Shown: positions 7,718 through 15,152 of the stretch, in pieces
Layout: the number at the start of each line of letters is the position of its first letter
Numbering within the stretch: the first letter of the stretch is position 1
From: Prevotellaceae bacterium
GTDB lineage: Bacteria; Bacteroidota; Bacteroidia; Bacteroidales; Bacteroidaceae
Assembly (NCBI GenBank): GCA_022508665.1
Contig: JAFLUT010000005.1
Location: forward strand, 1 to 52,082
Length of the DNA stretch: 52,082 nt
Reading direction: 5' to 3'
Notes under the pieces: model-generated
What the model was told of the DNA's origin: nothing
Database searches by the model: none
Seen by the model: only the letters and a program-made list of their open reading frames with translations
Program-made: the position numbers and the translations under genes

Positions 7718-8890
7718 ATGGAAAAAACTTGGAGATGGTTTGGCAAGAAGGATAAAATCACCCTTCAGATGCTGAGACAGATAGGTGTGGAGGGCATAGT
7801 GACCGCTCTGCACGACGTGAAGAATGGTGACATCTGGACGGTGGATGCTATCATGGACTTAAAGAATTACATCGAGGCGGCAGGTCTGCGGTGGTCGGTG
7901 GTGGAAAGTCTGCCTGTGTGCGAGGCGATAAAATACGGTGGGGCAGAACGTGACCTGTTGATAGAGAACTACAAAGTGAGTCTTGCCAACCTCGGCAAGT
8001 GCGGAATACACACCATTTGCTATAACTTCATGCCTGTGCTTGACTGGGCTCGCACGGAACTGGAGCATCCATGGGCAGACGGCAGCACGAGCCTTTATTT
8101 CAACAAGGTGAAGTTCGTGTATTTCGACCGATACATCCTCAAGCGTGAGGGGGCGGAAAAGGACTACACCGATGAGGAAAACGCCAAGGCCGACGAAATG
8201 GCTAAGACGATGACTCCTGCTGATGACGACGCTTTGGTAGATACAATCATCGTGAAGACTCAAGGATTTGTGAACGGCAACATCACAGAGGAGGACAAGC
8301 AGCCTGTTGCACTTTTCCGCAAACTCCTTGCCCTCTATGAAGGGATAACGCCTGAGAAACTGCGTGAGAACTGGAAGTATTTCCTCGAGCAAATCATGCC
8401 TGTATGCGATGAGTATAATATGAATATGTGTGTGCATCCCGACGACCCACCGATGCCTCTGCTCGGATTGCCACGTGTGGTAACGTGCGATGCTGATATT
8501 GAGTGGTTCCTCAATGCGGTGGACAATCCTCACAACGGACTGACGTTCTGCTGCGGAAGTCTCTCGGCAGGAGCGCAGAACGATGTGCCAGCGTTGGCAC
8601 GAAAATATGCAAAGAGGACGCACTTCGTACACTTACGCTCAACCGACGTGTTCGACAATGGCGACTTCATCGAGGCTGACCATTTGCACGGCAGGGCTAA
8701 TCTAATCGAGGTGGTGAAGATATTTGAGGAGCAGAACCCCGACCTCCCAATGCGTGTCGACCACGGAAGAACAATGCTTGGCGACGAGGATAAAGGGTAT
8801 AATGCAGGCTATTCGTTCCACGGCCGCATGATGGGGCTGGCGCAAATGGACGGTGTAATGGCGGCTGTTAAGTATATGAATAATAAATAA
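7718..8890 (+). CDS. uxuA: Mannonate dehydratase
   Basis: UxuA converts D-mannonate to 2-keto-3-deoxygluconate in hexuronate (glucuronate) catabolism, in the cytosol. The 390-residue length fits the family. The N-terminus MEKTWRWFGKKD, with GVEGIVTALHDV, is highly characteristic. Metal/substrate residues are visible in MCVHPDDPP (His/Asp), FCCGSLSAG, FVHLRSTD and VDHGRTMLGD near the end. The next gene, 12 bp downstream, is an SDR oxidoreductase of the type that interconverts fructuronate and mannonate, so the pair forms two consecutive pathway steps. No uronate isomerase, KDG kinase or regulator is seen nearby. Confidence 0.96.
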   Translation: MEKTWRWFGKKDKITLQMLRQIGVEGIVTALHDVKNGDIWTVDAIMDLKNYIEAAGLRWSVVESLPVCEAIKYGGAERDLLIENYKVSLANLGKCGIHTICYNFMPVLDWARTELEHPWADGSTSLYFNKVKFVYFDRYILKREGAEKDYTDEENAKADEMAKTMTPADDDALVDTIIVKTQGFVNGNITEEDKQPVALFRKLLALYEGITPEKLRENWKYFLEQIMPVCDEYNMNMCVHPDDPPMPLLGLPRVVTCDADIEWFLNAVDNPHNGLTFCCGSLSAGAQNDVPALARKYAKRTHFVHLRSTDVFDNGDFIEADHLHGRANLIEVVKIFEEQNPDLPMRVDHGRTMLGDEDKGYNAGYSFHGRMMGLAQMDGVMAAVKYMNNK

Positions 8891-8902
8891 AAATACACAG
8901 AT

Positions 8903-9721
8903 ATGGCAGACTTGAAAGGAAAGATAGCCGTCGTAACTGGCGGCACAGGCGTACTCGGCAGCAACGTGTCGGAGGGTCTGTTGCAGGCGAGTGCCACAGT
9001 GATAGTGGTTGGCTCTCGTCAGGAGACAGTAGATAAGGCACTGAACAAACTCATGCCTGTAGCCGAGGCTCACGGCACAAGCGTAACAGGCTTTGTGTGC
9101 AACGTGCTGAAACACGATGAGATAGTGGCCCTGACCGAGACTATTAAAGAGCAGTTTGGGAGGGTGGACATCCTTGTCAATGCGGCAGGCGGCAATGTGG
9201 GTGGTGCAAACATAATGGACGACATGAATGTCTATGAGTGCGACATTGAGGCTCTGCACAAGGTCATCGACCTCAACCTGTGGGGTACAATCTATCCCTG
9301 CCTCACTTTCGGCAAAATCATGGCTGAGCAGAAAAGCGGCAGCATCATAAACGTCAGTTCAATGGCTGCATACGATGCACTCTCGCGCGTGATGGGCTAC
9401 TCTATTGCCAAAGAAGGAGTGAATGCGCTCACAAAATGGTTGGCACAGGACTTTGCTCGCAAATATGGTGAAAAAATCCGCGTGAACGCTATCGCTCCCG
9501 GCTTTTTCATTGGCGAGCAGAACCGCAAAGCCCTCATCAATGACGACGGCACTCTGACGGAACGCAGCCACAAGGTGCTGAACAAGACCCCAATGGGGCG
9601 TTTTGGCGATATTTCAGAACTTAACGGCATTGTCCGCTTCCTCGCATCTGACGAGGCAAGTTTCGTCACAGGCGCTATCATTCCGATAGACGGCGGATTT
9701 AGTTCGTTCTCGGGCGTGTAA
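8903..9721 (+). CDS. SDR-family D-mannonate oxidoreductase (fructuronate reductase)
   Basis: A 272-residue short-chain dehydrogenase/reductase. The cofactor loop TGGTGVLGSN is at residues 12-21, the NNAG-equivalent is NAAGG, and the catalytic Ser is in INVSSMAAY. The YxxxK motif appears as YSIAK and the tail GAIIPIDGGFSSFSGV is typical. The close spacing to uxuA (12 bp) implies translational coupling and supports reduction of D-fructuronate to D-mannonate. It is an SDR analogue of the long-chain UxuB, so the classical symbol is not strictly applicable. The SDR assignment is sure; substrate specificity is inferred from position. Confidence 0.88.
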   Translation: MADLKGKIAVVTGGTGVLGSNVSEGLLQASATVIVVGSRQETVDKALNKLMPVAEAHGTSVTGFVCNVLKHDEIVALTETIKEQFGRVDILVNAAGGNVGGANIMDDMNVYECDIEALHKVIDLNLWGTIYPCLTFGKIMAEQKSGSIINVSSMAAYDALSRVMGYSIAKEGVNALTKWLAQDFARKYGEKIRVNAIAPGFFIGEQNRKALINDDGTLTERSHKVLNKTPMGRFGDISELNGIVRFLASDEASFVTGAIIPIDGGFSSFSGV

Positions 9722-9820
9722 CCCAATAGAGGAAATTCATTAAATTCATAGAAATTAACACCAATTGAGGTCAAAATGTAAAGTAAAAAATAGGTACAAT
9801 CTGTTGTTTTTTAGACATAA

Positions 9821-10177
9821 AGGTACTGCATCAGAAGTGTATGCAGTTTCTACTTAGCAGTATCCTCCGACACACTCCCAGAACAGTCATTACCTTCAGT
9901 ACCGACATCGCTACATACTCCACAAGAGCGTGTGGGATACATCATCACCTATTGGGGGGATGAAATGGACTCTGGCGACGACCACTACCTATGGATACGT
10001 ACATCGTCATCTCAGCCCCAAGATTGGACTGTTGGCTATGACACAGGGGAATTGCAGGGAAACGGTTCATACGTTATTCGCACATTACCAACACTCTATT
10101 TACTGGATGCCACCAGACAGGTAATCAAGAAAGAAATTTCAATCACATCACTATTGTCAGAAATAGGTGCAAACTAA
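9821..10177 (+). pseudogene. 5'-truncated remnant of a DUF5106/thioredoxin-like protein
   Basis: An open frame of about 118 codons begins right after a stop at 9818 with no ATG. The only plausible start is the GTG at 9932 (81 residues). The product contains WTVGYDTGELQGNGSYVIR followed by TLPTLYLLDATRQVIKK. This closely resembles, from memory, the C-terminal end of DUF5106/TlpA-like thioredoxin-fold proteins of Bacteroidales, where a WxVGYD...PTLYLLD block closes the domain. The N-terminal two thirds, including any CxxC, are absent. The rest of 9722-9820 shows no gene. Its stop overlaps the convergent lrgB stop. A short expressed protein from the GTG is the alternative. Confidence 0.6.
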
Positions 10178-10863
10178 AAGAGTTTCTCTGCCAGCGGTAT
10201 CACTATGGCGGAAATGGCACCCATAAGGGCAATGGCTATTCCGCTCAGCGCTCCCTCTATTGCTCCGAGTTCAATAGCACGTGCAGTACCTACTCCATGA
10301 GCAGCCGAGCCGAGTGCGAGTCCGCGAGCCTGTGGCTGTTTCACACCTGTGCGGTCAAGCACCCAACTGCCAATGAGACTGCCAAATATGCCCGTTAGAA
10401 AAACCACTACGGAAGTGATAGAAACAATTCCTCCCAATGGCTCTGAGATAGAGACTGCTATCGGAACAGTCACTGATTTAGGGGCTATGGAAACGAGAAT
10501 CTCATGGCTTGCCCCCATTGCAGCAGCAATCCCTACCACACTGCCCACACCGACGATGCATCCTGTCAGTGTGGCTGTCAGTATTGCAATCGCATTGCCC
10601 CTAATGTGTTCGCTCTGCTCATACATAAGATAACCGAGCGATACAACAGACATTCCCAATAGAAAATCAAGAATAGACGTCGCCTCACGATATTGCAAAT
10701 ATTCTATCCCTGTTATTTTCAAATAGCCTATCATAAGCAAAAAAGTAAGCAGCACAGGGTGAAAAAGCGTAGTGCGTGTAGCCCTGTAAAGCGCTTGACC
10801 TCCGCAATATATCGCTATTGTCAAAGTAAGCAGAAAAAGATTTGACTTTATGACTTCGGTCAT
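10174..10863 (-). CDS. lrgB: LrgB/CidB-family membrane protein
   Basis: A 229-residue inner-membrane protein with six or so hydrophobic segments. It carries the family's conserved stretches KSVTVPIAVSISEPLGG and, near the C-terminus, GLALGSAAHGVGTARA. In Gram-positive bacteria LrgA/LrgB affect murein hydrolase activity and cell lysis, and related plant/bacterial LrgAB proteins transport small carboxylates such as glycolate or pyruvate. The actual role here is unknown. It lies 13 bp downstream of lrgA, forming the usual two-gene pair, at the end of the dnaN-led gene run. Confidence 0.9.
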   Translation of the reverse strand: MTEVIKSNLFLLTLTIAIYCGGQALYRATRTTLFHPVLLTFLLMIGYLKITGIEYLQYREATSILDFLLGMSVVSLGYLMYEQSEHIRGNAIAILTATLTGCIVGVGSVVGIAAAMGASHEILVSIAPKSVTVPIAVSISEPLGGIVSITSVVVFLTGIFGSLIGSWVLDRTGVKQPQARGLALGSAAHGVGTARAIELGAIEGALSGIAIALMGAISAIVIPLAEKLF

Positions 10864-10876
10864 GGTTACGTGCCTA

Positions 10877-11221
10877 TCAATGTTTATCTTTCCCTTTATA
10901 CATCCACTGCATAACGTGGCCCGTCGATACCATTACAAGCACCGTAGATACTGCTGCCGCCACCAATATAGCCCAGATGTTATCAGCAATTACACGGTAG
11001 GAAATAATCAGCCCTACTCCAAACGGCACAAAGCACACAGCCATATTTGCAGTAAGAAACTTCGCCGCCAGACGTACAGTGTCGGGATTTACCAAACGGA
11101 ATTTCAGAGCGGCAAAAAGCAGCACCATTCCAATAACATTGCCAGAAACCATACCTCCGACAAAGTTACTCAACACATTGCCAATCAGCCAAAAGAGCAA
11201 GATGTACATGATGCCGACCAT
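10877..11221 (-). CDS. lrgA: LrgA/CidA-family membrane protein
   Basis: A 114-residue, four-helix membrane protein of the holin-like LrgA/CidA family. Typical segments are LFWLIGNVLSNFV, SGNVIGMVLLFAAL, a loop LVNPDTVRLAAKFLTANM, and a C-terminal half beginning VCFVPFGVGLI. It presumably pairs with LrgB encoded immediately downstream. The start at 11221 gives MVGIMYI; a second ATG four codons later is equally possible. It follows coaBC by 22 bp, so co-transcription with the upstream metabolic/replication genes is likely. Confidence 0.88.
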   Translation of the reverse strand: MVGIMYILLFWLIGNVLSNFVGGMVSGNVIGMVLLFAALKFRLVNPDTVRLAAKFLTANMAVCFVPFGVGLIISYRVIADNIWAILVAAAVSTVLVMVSTGHVMQWMYKGKDKH

Positions 11222-11243
11222 AAGTGCCTTTGTCCTATTCTCC

Positions 11244-12509
11244 TTAGTCCTTTATGAATGTTTCCAACCTGTCGATGATGTCCTTTGCCACCTCCGCCTT
11301 AGTCTTCAGAGGATATTCCGTCTTGCCGTCTGCTGTGAGAATTGTGATTTTATTAGTATCGGTGCGGAAACCAGCCCCATTGTCTTTCAGACTGTTAAGG
11401 ACTATAAAGTCCAAGTTTTTCTTGCACAGTTTGGCTTGGGCATTGATTTCCTCATTGTTAGTTTCAAGAGCAAAACCTACCAGCGTTTGGTCTCCACGCT
11501 TAACTTTTCCGAGGGATGCTGCAATGTCGGGATTAGGCTTCAAAGTAAGCATCATGTTGTCGCCCGCACGCTTTATCTTCTCCGTCGCAACGGTTTCAGG
11601 GGCATAGTCGGCAACGGCAGCACACAAGATTGCCGATGTAGCAAAAGGAAACAATGCCATGCATGCTTCGTGCATTTCCTTGGCTGTTTCCACGTCGGTA
11701 CGTCGTATGTTTGGATGCTTCGTCTGCATTGCTGCTGACACAACGCCACAAACCAATTCCACCTCTGCTCCACGCTCAGCACATTCCTCGGCAAGAGCAA
11801 ATCCCATTTTGCCCGATGAATAGTTGCCAATGAAACGCACAGGGTCAATCTTCTCATAGGTAGGACCTGCGGTAATCAGTATCTTCTTGCCCCTCAAACT
11901 CTCCGCAGAAGAAGATGCGGCATCTTCTCCGAGCGCCCCATTCTCAAAAAACTCTTCAAGTTGCGCCACAATATTTTCAGGCTCTTCCATTCTGCCTTTC
12001 CCCTCCAGTTTCGATGCGAGAAACCCCGTGCCGGGTTCTATGATATGGTTGCCGTAAGACTGCAAAGTACGCAGGTTCTGCTGTGTTGAATGATGAGCGT
12101 ACATGTCCAAATCCATTGCAGGTGCGACGAACACAGGAGCCTTCATCGACAGATAAGTCGTAATGAGCATATTGTCCGCTATGCCATGCGCCATTTTCCC
12201 TATGGTTGACGCCGTGGCAGGCGCAATGAGCATAGCGTCCGCCCATAGTCCGAGGTCAACGTGAGAATGCCATGTTCCGTCTCGCTGCGCGAAAAAGTCG
12301 CTGATGACAGGCTTGCTCGTCAAGGCAGACAGAGTGATAGGGGTGATGAACTCCTTGCCAGCAGGGGTGATGACCACCTGCACCTCAGCCCCACGCTTGA
12401 TGAGTTGACGGATGATGAGACACGACTTATAGGCAGCGATGCTCCCCGTAATTCCGAGAACTATTTTCTTTCCGTTCAGCATACATTCTCCTTTCTTGCC
12501 TTTAAGCAT
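11244..12509 (-). CDS. coaBC: CoaBC: phosphopantothenoylcysteine decarboxylase / phosphopantothenate-cysteine ligase
   Basis: A bifunctional enzyme of coenzyme A biosynthesis in the cytosol, 421 residues. The N-terminal flavoprotein (CoaC) domain shows KIVLGITGSIAAYK, the catalytic His in GTWHSHVDLG and the PAMDLDMY motif. The ligase (CoaB) domain from about residue 205 shows KILITAGPTYEKIDPVRF, YSSGKMGFALAE, AAVADY and KIKRAGDN. Two in-frame ATGs, at 12509 and 12482, each follow a Shine-Dalgarno-like sequence. The first has AAGGAGGT 3 nt upstream and is preferred. The gene starts 1 nt past the exonuclease stop codon. In many Bacteroidetes recN follows coaBC; here lrgAB does. Confidence 0.95.
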   Translation of the reverse strand: MLKGKKGECMLNGKKIVLGITGSIAAYKSCLIIRQLIKRGAEVQVVITPAGKEFITPITLSALTSKPVISDFFAQRDGTWHSHVDLGLWADAMLIAPATASTIGKMAHGIADNMLITTYLSMKAPVFVAPAMDLDMYAHHSTQQNLRTLQSYGNHIIEPGTGFLASKLEGKGRMEEPENIVAQLEEFFENGALGEDAASSSAESLRGKKILITAGPTYEKIDPVRFIGNYSSGKMGFALAEECAERGAEVELVCGVVSAAMQTKHPNIRRTDVETAKEMHEACMALFPFATSAILCAAVADYAPETVATEKIKRAGDNMMLTLKPNPDIAASLGKVKRGDQTLVGFALETNNEEINAQAKLCKKNLDFIVLNSLKDNGAGFRTDTNKITILTADGKTEYPLKTKAEVAKDIIDRLETFIKD

Positions 12510-12518
12510 ACTACCTCC
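12465..12518 (-). repeat. Tandem 27-bp duplication of the coaBC translation start
   Basis: Two contiguous 27-nt units (12518-12492 and 12491-12465 on the minus strand) each contain GGAG, ATGCT, two A-rich codons and AAGAAA. They match at 21 of 27 positions. They encode MLKGKKGEC and MLNGKK, and three of the six differences are third-codon positions after the ATG. Confidence 0.7.
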
Positions 12519-13287
12519 TTGATTTAGCAGCCAAATAGATGCGTGTCAGCACCTGTTTCGTATTTTGAGAGAAATCTCCCTGCATCATCCACGAATAATA
12601 ACTGGGGTCAAGACGCAGAAGCACATCGGCTACTGGCTTTCCCTTATGTTTGCCAAAATTGAAAACCTCCACGCCGCTGTCATTCTTGATGATACGCCCT
12701 GCAAAATCCACATTATTATTCATCTTGCTGTATTCAGCCAAGAATTTCACGTTGTTAGTGAGGTCAGAAGGGTATCTGTCCAACTGCGCTTCAAGCACTT
12801 CGAGCGTTGCCCGCGTGTCGGCAAGTGCAGAGTGAGCATTCTCCAAATCCTTGCCACAATAGTATTTGTAGGCAGCCACAAGTGTACGCTTTTCCAGTTT
12901 ATGATAGATGTTCTGCACGTCGATGCAACTGCGTTTTGCCACATCGAAGTCTATGCCTTGACGCAGAAACTCCTCGCACAGCAGGGGTATGTCAAACTTG
13001 TTTGAGTTGAAGCCAGCGAGGTCACACCCTTGAAACGTCTTGTACAACTCTGCGGCTATATTCTTGAATGTAGGGCAGTCCTTCACATCTTCGTCATAAA
13101 TGCCATGCACCTCCGACGAATGCTTGGGGATAGGTATGCCCGGGTTTATTCTCATCGACTTCGACTCCTCGTTGCCATTAGGAAAAATTTTGATGTAGCA
13201 AAGTTCCACTATGCGGTCTTTTGCTACATCAACACCTGTTGTTTCCAAGTCGAAGAATATGATTGGATTTTGCAAATTCAGTTTCAT
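12511..13287 (-). CDS. DnaQ-type 3'-5' exonuclease with C-terminal DUF3820-like domain
   Basis: A 258-residue protein with a DEDDh exonuclease fold: ExoI FFDLETTG (Asp/Glu), ExoII AGFNSNKFDIPLL and ExoIII HSALADTRAT (His...Asp). This family degrades DNA or RNA 3'-5' and includes the polymerase III epsilon proofreading subunit. After about residue 205 a separate small domain appears, FNFGKHKGKPVADVL and YYSWMMQGDF. It resembles the DUF3820 domain often joined to such exonucleases in Bacteroidetes. No clear clamp-binding peptide was recognised. It lies between dnaN and coaBC on the same strand, supporting a replication or repair role, but whether it is the true proofreader cannot be told. Confidence 0.88.
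   Translation of the reverse strand: MKLNLQNPIIFFDLETTGVDVAKDRIVELCYIKIFPNGNEESKSMRINPGIPIPKHSSEVHGIYDEDVKDCPTFKNIAAELYKTFQGCDLAGFNSNKFDIPLLCEEFLRQGIDFDVAKRSCIDVQNIYHKLEKRTLVAAYKYYCGKDLENAHSALADTRATLEVLEAQLDRYPSDLTNNVKFLAEYSKMNNNVDFAGRIIKNDSGVEVFNFGKHKGKPVADVLLRLDPSYYSWMMQGDFSQNTKQVLTRIYLAAKSRR
12513..12520 (-). promoter_or_regulatory. Strong Shine-Dalgarno AAGGAGGT for coaBC
   Basis: The minus strand reads AAGGAGGTAGT-ATG. This perfect anti-16S complement is unusual in a phylum that rarely uses SD sequences. It overlaps the stop codon of the upstream exonuclease gene. Confidence 0.65.
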
Positions 13288-13416
13288 ATTCAGATTTATT
13301 CTTGCCGTTAGGATATAGAGGTTATAGACGTGGATAGCATTCTATAGATAATATATAGAATAAAGACTATATATTCTATGTAGCCTATAAACTTCTATAA
13401 GAATTACGGCAAAATG
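13288..13416 (-). other. AT-rich spacer with local inverted repeats
   Basis: This 129-bp gap separates dnaN from the exonuclease gene. TTGCCGT near the exonuclease end and ACGGCAA near the dnaN stop are complementary across the gap, and smaller ATTCTATA/TATAGAAT pairs lie inside. It may form an RNA hairpin in the dnaN transcript. No gene is seen. Confidence 0.4.
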
Positions 13417-14541
13417 TTAGTCCTTCAGCATCATTGGCATCAAGAGCATGATGAGGTCTTCGTTCAGGTAAGGCCCTGCCGGGGTGATGACACCTGCACG
13501 GCTTGGGTCTGCAAGTTCCAGCACCACTTCATTGCTCGTTATGCTGTTCAGCACATCGAGGAGGAATGGGCCATTGAAGCCAATGCTCATTGCTGTGCCG
13601 TCATAGTCGCACATGAGGTGTTCCTCGGCAGAAGTAGAGAAGTCGAGGTCTTGTGCAGACACAGTGAGAGTGCCTTGGTCAACATGCAACTTGATGAGTG
13701 CGCTGCTCTGGCTTGCGAAGACGCTGACACGGCGCAATGCGCTGATGAAAGCCAAGCGGTCGGCTGTCACACGGAACGGATTGTCCTGCGGAATGACCGA
13801 GTTATAGTTAGGATAGCGGCCCTCTATGAGACGGCAACTGATAGTGTAATCTGGCAACTGTATTTCGGCATTACGCTCGTCAAAACGTATCAAAGACTCG
13901 CCCTCTGCCTTCGGAAGGACTGCCTTGAGCAACAACGCCGGCTTCTTTGGGAGGATGAATGCCGATGGCTCGTCTGAATGCACAGAGAACACCCTGTTTC
14001 TCACCAACTTATGACCGTCGCTCGCAACAAATGTGATGCTCTCTGGCGTCATGTCGAAATACACGCCATTCATCTGCGGACGGAGTTCATCGTCAGCCGC
14101 CGCAAAGAGGCAACGGTTGATGCCGTTCATCAGAATTTGAGAGTCTATGGCAATGCTGCGTGAGATGTCAGACACGCTACATGGCGAAGGGAACTCATAT
14201 CCGTTCTGCCCCACAAGGTTGTACTTTCCGTTCTGATAAGTTATCTCAATAGCAAACGTATCAGGGTCGATATTGAACGTGATTGGCTGCTCCGATATTT
14301 CCTTAATGGAACTGATGAGTTGCTTTGACCCAATGGCAAACTTCCCCTCTCCCTCTGCGTCAGTTATCTCAAGGGTAGTAATCATCGTCGTCTCGCTGTC
14401 GGACGCCGTCATCTTCAGTTCTCCGTTGGCGAGTTCAAAAAGTATGCAGTCGAGGATAGGCAAAGCGTTCTTGGAACTTTGCACTCGGCTTATAGTCTGC
14501 AGTCGGTTGCTGAGACTTGTGCTTGAAACATTAAATCTCAT
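13417..14541 (-). CDS. dnaN: DNA polymerase III beta subunit (sliding clamp)
   Basis: DnaN forms the ring-shaped dimer that tethers DNA polymerase III and many repair factors to DNA. The 374-residue length is normal. The sequence has the three-domain clamp character. SSTSLSNRLQTISRVQSSKNALPILD is the usual N-terminal helix, LLKAVLPKAEG and EGRYPNYNSVIPQD mark the middle domain, and the C-terminus ends LIMLLMPMML, forming the hydrophobic client-binding pocket. The promoter at 14566-14596 interleaves with that of the divergent DUF3127 gene. No dnaA lies beside it, as is normal in Bacteroidetes. Confidence 0.97.
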   Translation of the reverse strand: MRFNVSSTSLSNRLQTISRVQSSKNALPILDCILFELANGELKMTASDSETTMITTLEITDAEGEGKFAIGSKQLISSIKEISEQPITFNIDPDTFAIEITYQNGKYNLVGQNGYEFPSPCSVSDISRSIAIDSQILMNGINRCLFAAADDELRPQMNGVYFDMTPESITFVASDGHKLVRNRVFSVHSDEPSAFILPKKPALLLKAVLPKAEGESLIRFDERNAEIQLPDYTISCRLIEGRYPNYNSVIPQDNPFRVTADRLAFISALRRVSVFASQSSALIKLHVDQGTLTVSAQDLDFSTSAEEHLMCDYDGTAMSIGFNGPFLLDVLNSITSNEVVLELADPSRAGVITPAGPYLNEDLIMLLMPMMLKD

Positions 14542-14565
14542 TTGTCGAATTTATTTATTTGAACA

Positions 14566-14596
14566 CAAAGTTAGGGATAAGTTTTGAGAATACAAA
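14566..14596 (-). promoter_or_regulatory. Promoter of dnaN, interleaved with the DUF3127 promoter
   Basis: On the minus strand TTTG (14596-14593) is followed after 19 bp by TAACTTTG (14573-14566). The -33 box sits between the -33 and -7 boxes of the opposite promoter. Confidence 0.75.
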
Positions 14597-14613
14597 AAAA
14601 AAGCGTACTTTTG
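14583..14613 (+). promoter_or_regulatory. Promoter of the DUF3127 gene, interleaved with that of dnaN
   Basis: TTTG (14583-14586) and TACTTTTG (14606-14613) are separated by 19 bp. It overlaps the dnaN promoter, so RNA polymerase cannot occupy both at once. Confidence 0.75.
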
Positions 14614-14654
14614 TGGCAGATTTTTAGAAACGAACAACGATAACACATTAAAAT

Positions 14655-15068
14655 ATGGAATTTACAGGACGAATAATAAAAGTTCTCGAACCTCGCGGAG
14701 GCGTGTCAAGCAGAACGGGCAACCCATGGAAAACACAGGATTTTGTCATTGAGGAAACCGTTGGTCAATATCCCAAAAGAATGGTCTTCAACGTATTCGG
14801 CGAGGAAAATCTCAGCAGATTTAACATACAGGAAGGTCAAGAACTGACAGTATCGTTTGACATAAACGCTCGTGAATATAACGGCCGCTGGTTCAACGAC
14901 ATACGTGTGTGGAACGTAGTGTCTGCACCCACAGCAGCACCTGCCGCACAGTCGTCCGAACCAACTGCTCAGCCCATTGCGCCATTCCCACCTGCGGAAC
15001 AGTCAGCAGCACCTGCGCAGCCAAGTTTTGACAGCACCGAAGACGACTCGAGCGACTTGCCTTTCTGA
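14655..15068 (+). CDS. DUF3127 protein with SSB-like acidic C-terminal tip
   Basis: A 137-residue cytosolic protein. Residues 1-90 (EFTGRIIKVLEPRGGVSSRT, GNPWKTQDFVIEE, RMVFNVFGEEN, ELTVSFDINAREYNGRWFND) match the DUF3127 family as I know it and have the beta-strand pattern of an OB fold. Residues 91-128 are a flexible Ala/Pro/Gln/Ser-rich linker. The end, EDDSSDLPF, copies the acidic tip of single-stranded DNA-binding protein (E. coli DDDIPF), which docks SSB partners. The domain plan, OB fold, disordered linker and acidic DxPF tip, is that of SSB. It is transcribed divergently from dnaN. ssDNA binding is inference; the family has no established function that I know of. Confidence 0.82.
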   Translation: MEFTGRIIKVLEPRGGVSSRTGNPWKTQDFVIEETVGQYPKRMVFNVFGEENLSRFNIQEGQELTVSFDINAREYNGRWFNDIRVWNVVSAPTAAPAAQSSEPTAQPIAPFPPAEQSAAPAQPSFDSTEDDSSDLPF

Positions 15069-15152
15069 TTTTCTGCAGAAAGAATACAGCCACAATAGCA
15101 TTTGAACGCAGGAAATGTTTACACAGCAAACATTCCGACAATTACATGAGAC

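Noticed and set aside
9932-10177. The 81-residue product as an intact small gene
   Set aside because: It begins at a GTG inside a longer open frame and corresponds only to the C-terminal end of a thioredoxin-like family, with no catalytic half, so a remnant is preferred.
14542-14654. dnaN neighbourhood as a replication origin
   Set aside because: There is no dnaA or rnpA/rpmH cluster and no DnaA-box array, and in Bacteroidetes dnaN is usually distant from the origin.
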